64,000 nucleotides of DNA. Origin: Erythrobacter sp. GTDB lineage: Bacteria; Pseudomonadota; Alphaproteobacteria; Sphingomonadales; Sphingomonadaceae. Where the stretch lies: assembly GCA_027311945.1 (NCBI GenBank), contig DAICXZ010000003.1, positions 1-64,000 of the forward strand, given 5' to 3'. The notes beneath the pieces were generated by a model, which did no database searches, was not told the DNA's origin, and saw only the letters and a program-made list of their open reading frames with translations. Below, piece by piece: positions 59,657-64,000 of the stretch. A program made the translations under genes and the position numbers. The stretch's first letter is position 1; the number at the start of each line of letters is the position of its first letter.

Positions 59657-59694
59657 GGCAAAGAAGGCCCGGCGGCGAATGATCGCGCCGGACC
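59657..59694 (-). terminator. Intrinsic terminator after the glycine-zipper lipoprotein
   Basis: On the minus strand GGTCCGGCG pairs with CGCCGGGCC (one G-U) around an 11-nt loop, followed by TTCTTT. It lies about 10 nt after the stop at 59705. Confidence 0.7.
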
Positions 59695-59704
59695 TCCTAC
59701 GGGT

Positions 59705-59968
59705 TTAGTTGCAGCTCACCTCATACTCACGCCCGCGCGAATCCACGCGGTAGCACTTGCCGTCCTTTTTGATCAGCGATCCACCCGCCGCACCGGCGGC
59801 CGCGCCGATGGCTGCGCCCGTGGCAACATCGCCGCCAGTCACGGCACCGATCCCGGCACCTGCAGCAGCGCCGGCTAGGCCACCCTCGACGGCATAATTA
59901 TCCGCGCAGGCTGCCAAAGAGAGCGACGCGACGATGGCGGCCGAGAATGTTGCGATCCTGCTTTTCAT
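59705..59968 (-). CDS. Glycine-zipper outer-membrane lipoprotein
   Basis: The 87-aa product has a lipoprotein signal (AAIVASLSLAACAD, lipobox LAAC), a glycine-zipper membrane segment ([31 protein letters not shown]) and a short C-terminal part with two Cys (GKCYRV, EVSCN). Such proteins insert in the outer membrane or periplasm; their role is unknown. ATG 59968 is preceded by GGAGG, which lies within a hairpin (59975-60005). Confidence 0.85.
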   Translation of the reverse strand: MKSRIATFSAAIVASLSLAACADNYAVEGGLAGAAAGAGIGAVTGGDVATGAAIGAAAGAAGGSLIKKDGKCYRVDSRGREYEVSCN

Positions 59969-59974
59969 GTGATC

Positions 59975-60005
59975 CTCCGTAGATAACTGTGATCTACCTA
60001 CGGAG
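59975..60005 (-). promoter_or_regulatory. Hairpin burying the glycine-zipper lipoprotein RBS
   Basis: On the minus strand CTCCGTAG (from 60005) pairs with CTACGGAG (to 59975). An alternative longer fold pairs CTCC with GGAG and GTAGAT with ATCTAC around loop CACAGTT. In both, the Shine-Dalgarno (GGAGG) is inside the stem, 6 nt before ATG 59968. This fits translational control, for example by temperature. Confidence 0.6.
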
Positions 60006-60097
60006 CGGCGGTCAGATGGTTCCTCCCGCCTGCTCGGCACAGCCCGATCCGCGCACGGTTCCCCGCCATTAGCGAAGAACCGTGCGGAAAAACCGAT

Positions 60098-60673
60098 TCA
60101 GTCCGCCTTTTTTGCCACGCCCACCATGGCCGGACGCAGCAGGCGATCCTTGATCATGTAACCGGCCTGCATTTCCTGCACGATCGTGCCGGGCTCTGCG
60201 TCGCTGGGGATTTCCATCATCGCCTGATGCTGGTTCGGATCGAGCGGCATGCCCATGGCGGCAATGCGCGTGATACCGTTCTGTCCGAACACCTTGTCCA
60301 GCTCGCGCTGGGTGGCTTCGATCCCGGCAACGAGCCCCTTGAACTTTTCGTCCTCGCGCAGCTCGGTGGGCACCGACTGAATCGCCCGTGCCAGGTTGTC
60401 CGCCACCGAGAGGATGTCGCGAGCAAAACCGCTGGCGGCATAGTTGCGCGCGTCGGAAACGTCCTTCTCCAGCCGACGGCGCACGTTCTGCGTATCGGCG
60501 CGGGCATAGAGCACGTCCTGCTTCGCCGTCTCAAGTTCGGCTTCGAGCTGGGCGATCTTCTGTGCGGCGGCATCGTCGCCGAAGCTATCCTCGTCATTGT
60601 CGAGCAGCTCTTCGGGAACCCCTGCCAGTTCCTTTTCGGCGGCTTCGTCGCGAGGTTCGTTTGTCTTGTCCAT
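60098..60673 (-). CDS. grpE: Nucleotide exchange factor GrpE
   Basis: GrpE releases ADP from DnaK. The 191-aa product has an acidic N-terminus, a long coiled coil (AQLEAELETAKQDVLYARADTQNVRRR, about residues 45-80) and a C-terminal beta domain (DPNQHQAMMEIPSDAEPGTIVQEMQAGY, split HQAMMEIP and GTIVQEMQAGY). ATG 60673 is preferred; ATG 60691 is an alternative that would abut the hrcA stop. It follows hrcA directly. Confidence 0.95.
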   Translation of the reverse strand: MDKTNEPRDEAAEKELAGVPEELLDNDEDSFGDDAAAQKIAQLEAELETAKQDVLYARADTQNVRRRLEKDVSDARNYAASGFARDILSVADNLARAIQSVPTELREDEKFKGLVAGIEATQRELDKVFGQNGITRIAAMGMPLDPNQHQAMMEIPSDAEPGTIVQEMQAGYMIKDRLLRPAMVGVAKKAD

Positions 60674-60691
60674 CACCGTTATATCGTCCAA

Positions 60692-61735
60692 TTATCCAAG
60701 TCTTCGGCCCAGCGAGCGGGCGGTAAAGTCCACCATGGGAACCACTCTCGCGTAATTCAACCGCGTGGGCCCGATCACGCCGAGCACGCCGACCACCTTG
60801 CCCTCGCCGTTGCGGTAGGGCGCGGCAATGACAGAAGAACCCGACAGAGAAAAGAGCCGGTTCTCCGCCCCGATGAAGATACGTGCCGATTCGGCCTCGC
60901 GCGCACTGTCGAGCAGTTGGGCAACCTGCTGCTTGTTTTCGAGGTCGTCGATCAGCGAACGCACCCGTTCGATATCGGTCAGCGCGCTCTCGTCGAGGAG
61001 CTTGGCCTGCCCGCGCACGATCAGCACCGGACGCGCCAAGGCGTCTTCGCTCCACACCGCCAGCCCCGCCTCCACCAGCCGCCGCCCGGCTTCGTCGAGT
61101 GCGCTGCGGCCCGAGGCAATCTCGGCGCGCATATCGCGCGATGCCTCGGCCAGCGTGCGCCCGGCAAGCCGCGCCGTAACATAGTTCGTCGCCTGCTGGA
61201 GATCGCCCGTCGACACGCCTTGCGGCAGTTCCAGCACGCGGTTTTCGACATGCCCGTCGGTGCCGACCAGCACCACCAGCGCGCGCCGCTCGTCGAGCGG
61301 AACGAGACTGATCTGCGCAATCCGGCTTTCGCGTTGCGGCACCATCACCATGCCCGCCGCGCCCGAGAGGTTGGAGAGCAGCGCGCTGGTCGCCTCCAGC
61401 GCCTGCTCGATCGGGCCGGGCTCGCGCATCTGCTGCTCGATCACCGCGCGCTCTTCGGGCGAAGGCTCGGCCATCTGCATGATGCCGTCGACGAACAGAC
61501 GCAGGCCTTGTTCGGTCGGCATGCGTCCGGCGCTGGTGTGCGGGGCGGCAAGCAGGCCCAGCTGTTCGAGATCGCTCAGCACCGAACGGATCGAAGCGGG
61601 CGAGAGATCGACCATGCCGCTGGTGGCAAGCGCCTTTGAACCAACCGGCTGCCCGCTATCGAGATAGCCCTCGACCACGAGCCGGAAAATGTCGCGTGCG
61701 CGGGTGGTCAGTTCGGTGATCGGTGGAGAAACCAT
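60692..61735 (-). CDS. hrcA: Heat-inducible transcription repressor HrcA
   Basis: HrcA binds CIRCE operators, usually at groESL. The 347-aa product opens with a winged-helix domain (ARDIFRLVVEGYLDSGQPVGSKAL, split RLVVEGYLDSGQPVGSKAL) and the SPASIRSVLSDLEQLGLLAAPHTSAGRMPTE region (split SPASIRSVLSDLEQLGLL and HTSAGRMPT), then a GAF-like domain (NGEGKVVGVLGVIGPTRLNYARV, split VVGVLGVIGPTRLNYARV). No CIRCE repeat is seen in front of hrcA, grpE or dnaK, so its targets lie outside the window. Confidence 0.96.
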   Translation of the reverse strand: MVSPPITELTTRARDIFRLVVEGYLDSGQPVGSKALATSGMVDLSPASIRSVLSDLEQLGLLAAPHTSAGRMPTEQGLRLFVDGIMQMAEPSPEERAVIEQQMREPGPIEQALEATSALLSNLSGAAGMVMVPQRESRIAQISLVPLDERRALVVLVGTDGHVENRVLELPQGVSTGDLQQATNYVTARLAGRTLAEASRDMRAEIASGRSALDEAGRRLVEAGLAVWSEDALARPVLIVRGQAKLLDESALTDIERVRSLIDDLENKQQVAQLLDSAREAESARIFIGAENRLFSLSGSSVIAAPYRNGEGKVVGVLGVIGPTRLNYARVVPMVDFTARSLGRRLG

Positions 61736-61775
61736 GTCACTGAGGTAGCGAAATCTCGGCCAAGTTCAAATTTCC

Positions 61776-61889
61776 GCTCGTCCTGAGCCCTTCGATATAC
61801 TCAGGACAGGCTTGTCGAAGCACCGCTTTTTCTCCAAGCGGTTCGCCAGCAAACGAGAACGTACCTTCGACAAGCTCAGGGTGAGCGAG
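61776..61889. repeat. REP-like repeats between divergent hrcA and rph
   Basis: Derivatives of the unit CCTGAGCTTGTCGAAGG occur near 61782-61820 and, inverted, at 61864-61885. GTCCTGAG/CTCAGGAC make an 8-bp hairpin with a 12-nt loop inside the left copy. Unlike the 44820 copy, this pair lies between divergent starts, where a terminator role is less obvious. The unit is the same as at 41234-41336. Confidence 0.7.
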
Positions 61890-61916
61890 TGAAGGGATGT
61901 GAAACTGGAGAAATTC

Positions 61917-62633
61917 ATGCGACCTTCCGGCCGTGCGCCTGACGAAATGCGCGCCATCACCATCGAAACCGGCTTCACCCGCCATGCTGAAGGCTCGGTG
62001 CTGGTCGGCTTTGGCGATACCAAGGTGATATGCACTGCCAGCGTTGAAAAGTCGCTGCCGCCGTGGTTGCGCGGCAAGGGCGAAGGCTGGGTAACGGGCG
62101 AGTATTCGATGCTCCCGCGCGCAACGCACACACGCGGCAGCCGCGAGGCCGCCAAGGGCAAGCAGTCGGGCCGCACGCAGGAAATCCAGCGCCTGATCGG
62201 CCGATCCTTGCGCGCCGTGGTCGATATGAAGAAGCTCGGCGAACGGCAGATCACGCTCGATTGCGATGTGATCCAGGCCGACGGCGGCACCCGTACGGCT
62301 TCGATCTCGGGTGCCTGGGTCGCCATGCGCATGGCGGTCGACAAGCTGATGGCGGCGGGCGATATCAAGGAAGACCCGATCACGGGCAAGATCGCCGCTG
62401 TCTCGTGCGGCATCTATCAGGGCACCCCCGTGCTCGACCTCGACTACGACGAGGATTCGAGCGCCGATGCCGATGCCAACTTCGTGCTGATCGATGGTGG
62501 GCGAATCGCCGAAGTGCAGGCCACCGCCGAAGGCGCGACCTACGACGAAGAGGCGCTGCTTCGCCTTCTGCGCCTGGCGCAGATGGGCTGCGGTGAGATC
62601 TTCAAGGCGCAAGACAAGGCAACGGGGCGGTAA
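61917..62633 (+). CDS. rph: Ribonuclease PH
   Basis: RNase PH is a phosphate-dependent 3' exonuclease that trims tRNA precursors. The 238-aa product shows [48 protein letters not shown] and [14 protein letters not shown]; the last two are the family's catalytic segments. The start is ATG 61917 with GGAG 7 nt upstream. It is coupled to rdgB (TAATG). Confidence 0.97.
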   Translation: MRPSGRAPDEMRAITIETGFTRHAEGSVLVGFGDTKVICTASVEKSLPPWLRGKGEGWVTGEYSMLPRATHTRGSREAAKGKQSGRTQEIQRLIGRSLRAVVDMKKLGERQITLDCDVIQADGGTRTASISGAWVAMRMAVDKLMAAGDIKEDPITGKIAAVSCGIYQGTPVLDLDYDEDSSADADANFVLIDGGRIAEVQATAEGATYDEEALLRLLRLAQMGCGEIFKAQDKATGR

Positions 62634-63259
62634 TGCGCAAACTCGGCGGCGGAAAGCTCGTTATCGCGACCCATAACGCGGGTAAGCTGAAAGAGATTTC
62701 GGCTCTGCTCGCGCCTTATGGACTGGAGTGCATCTCGGCAGGCGCGCTCGGCCTGCCCGAGCCTGCAGAGACGGGCACCACCTTTGTCGCAAACGCCCTA
62801 ATCAAGGCGGAGGCCGCCGCCAAGGCCTCAGGCCTCCCCGCGCTGGCAGACGATAGCGGCCTTTCGGTGGCCGCGCTCGATGGCAAACCGGGGGTCTACA
62901 CCGCCGACTGGGCTCAGCGGCAATGGTTCGAAGGCGAGCCGGGGCGCGACTGGTATATGGCGATGGGCAAGGTCGAAGGTTGCTTGCAGGCGCTCGGCCC
63001 GGATGCGCCGCGCGATGCGTGGTTCTCCTGCGTACTCGCCATCGCTTGGCCCGAGGGCGAAAACACCGTTTACGAAGGCCGCGTCGATGGCACGCTGACC
63101 TGGCCCCCGCGCGGGGAAATGGGCTTCGGTTACGATCCGGTGTTCGTGCCGACGGGCAGCGACCTGACCTTCGCCGAGATCGCGCCGGAGGAGAAACACA
63201 AGGTCAGCCACCGCGCCGATGCCTTCGCCAAGCTGGTCGCGGACCAGTTCGGAAGCTAA
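62633..63259 (+). CDS. rdgB: Non-canonical purine NTP pyrophosphatase (RdgB/HAM1)
   Basis: RdgB removes dITP and XTP from the pool. The 208-aa product has [41 protein letters not shown] (split NALIKAEAA and ALADDSGL), and GFGYDPVF with the Asp and Tyr of the active site, ending with [10 protein letters not shown]. It is the second gene of the rph-rdgB-hemW run; with mazG elsewhere it forms the window's nucleotide-cleansing set. Confidence 0.97.
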   Translation: MRKLGGGKLVIATHNAGKLKEISALLAPYGLECISAGALGLPEPAETGTTFVANALIKAEAAAKASGLPALADDSGLSVAALDGKPGVYTADWAQRQWFEGEPGRDWYMAMGKVEGCLQALGPDAPRDAWFSCVLAIAWPEGENTVYEGRVDGTLTWPPRGEMGFGYDPVFVPTGSDLTFAEIAPEEKHKVSHRADAFAKLVADQFGS

Positions 63260-63269
63260 ACACAGGCGC

Positions 63270-64000
63270 ATGGCGCGCGCTCTTTACATCCACTGGCCCT
63301 TTTGCCTCGCCAAGTGCCCCTATTGCGACTTCAACTCGCATGTTCGCGAGAGCGTGGACGTGGAGCTGTGGCGCAAGGCACTGCTCGCCGACATGCGGCG
63401 CGAGGCCGAGCTTGCGGGCGGCGAGACGCTCACCTCGATCTTTTTCGGCGGCGGCACGCCCTCGCTGATGACGCCAGCTTTGGTCGCCGCGCTGCTGGAG
63501 GAGGCCCAACGGCTCTGGGGCTTTGCCGAAGGGATCGAGATCACGCTGGAGGCGAACCCCTCCTCGGTCGAGGCGGAGAAGTTTGCCGGGATCGCCGCTG
63601 CCGGTGTGAACCGCGCGTCACTCGGGTTGCAGGCGCTGGACGATGCGACGCTGCGCTTCCTCGGGCGGCTCCACAATGTGGCGGAAAGCCTTGAGGCGCT
63701 GACCATTGCGCAGCAGGTGTTCGGACGGGTCTCGTTCGACCTTATCTATGCCCGCCCCGAGCAAACGCTTAACCAGTGGCGCGAGGAGCTTGGCAAGGCG
63801 CTGGCCTTTGGCACCTCGCATATGTCGCTGTACCAGCTCACCATCGAGCCGGGGACGCGGTTTGAAAGCATGGTACGGCGCGGAGAGTTCACACCGCTTG
63901 ACGATGATGCAGCGGCCGACCTGTTCGCTTTCACCCAAGAAGCCATGCGCGCGGCGGGCCTGCCCGCCTACGAGATCAGCAACCACGCCCGCCCCGGCGA
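63270..64000 (+). CDS. hemW: HemW-like radical SAM protein, 5' part
   Basis: HemW-type proteins are radical SAM haem chaperones, once annotated as coproporphyrinogen oxidases. The first 243 residues show YIHWPFCLAKCPYCDFNSH with the Fe4S4 cysteines C12, C16 and C19, FFGGGTPSLM, EANPSSVE, RASLGLQALDD and YQLTIEPGTRF. The frame runs off the window end without a stop, so the HemW-specific C-terminal HNxxYW motif cannot be checked. The start is ATG 63270, 10 bp after rdgB. Confidence 0.92.
   Translation, partial: MARALYIHWPFCLAKCPYCDFNSHVRESVDVELWRKALLADMRREAELAGGETLTSIFFGGGTPSLMTPALVAALLEEAQRLWGFAEGIEITLEANPSSVEAEKFAGIAAAGVNRASLGLQALDDATLRFLGRLHNVAESLEALTIAQQVFGRVSFDLIYARPEQTLNQWREELGKALAFGTSHMSLYQLTIEPGTRFESMVRRGEFTPLDDDAAADLFAFTQEAMRAAGLPAYEISNHARPG

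Overview
This window is a piece of a high-GC alphaproteobacterial chromosome, most likely from Sphingomonadales and probably Erythrobacteraceae. I judge this from gene order and protein character, not from a database search. The indicators are the dusB-ntrB-ntrC-ntrY-ntrX-hfq-hflX block, a fused IspD-IspF enzyme, a short MetG, an endonuclease-type MutL, a type-3-like ProS, PhaR, and many small secreted proteins of sphingomonad type. Almost everything is housekeeping. The only clearly mobile part is the first 1.1 kb.

Layout. 1-1170: the 3' end of an IS21-type istB with its repeat-rich terminus, next to a decayed IS630-type transposase, beside tRNA-Lys(CTT). 1335-7096 (minus): cell-shape operon mreB-mreC-mreD-mrdA-rodA. 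7282-9590 (plus): mutL and a lipoprotein. 9595-11868 (minus): DUF1206 membrane protein, NYN-domain protein, beta-carbonic anhydrase. 11931-13327 (plus): lipA and a Coq10/RatA-like START protein. 13288-15501 (minus): ispDF, an exported protein, pncC. 15586-24875 (plus): dusB-ntrBC-ntrYX-hfq-hflX. 24872-33761 (minus): a tightly packed ten-gene run (mltB-like, rlpA-like, dac, tmk, holB, metG, tatD, a metallo-beta-lactamase-fold gene, a 55-aa membrane protein, mazG). 33834-34694: an exported protein resembling a family I know mainly from fungi. 34897: tRNA-Ser(TGA). 35030-38313 (minus): pdhC, a thioesterase, lpdA. 38470-46472: universal stress protein, rnr, two exported peptidases, proS. 46563-52238 (minus): radA-cvpA-NifU-like-MFS-alr, then phaR. 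52317-55274 (plus): patatin-like protein and cytochrome b561. 55271-61735: the heat-shock set dnaK-dnaJ and hrcA-grpE, with three small exported proteins between. 61917-64000 (plus): rph-rdgB-hemW (hemW cut by the window end).

Points most worth a second look: (1) the Hfq gene encodes two complete Sm domains in one chain, the second with altered RNA-contact residues; (2) the downstream hflX has no ATG/GTG/TTG/CTG at the position its N-terminus requires, lies in the same frame as hfq across a single TAG, and offers an AUU start behind a possible Shine-Dalgarno; (3) NtrX lacks the sigma-54-contacting GAFTGA loop while its paralogue NtrC keeps it; (4) a metabolite:proton symporter carries an extra ~85-residue periplasmic domain with a cysteine pair; (5) two genes have hairpins that bury their own Shine-Dalgarno; (6) a 55-aa membrane protein is translationally coupled inside the big minus-strand operon; (7) an RlpA-like protein has lost one of three catalytic residues. 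I found no CRISPR array, prophage, rRNA operon, replication origin or obvious defence or biosynthetic cluster.
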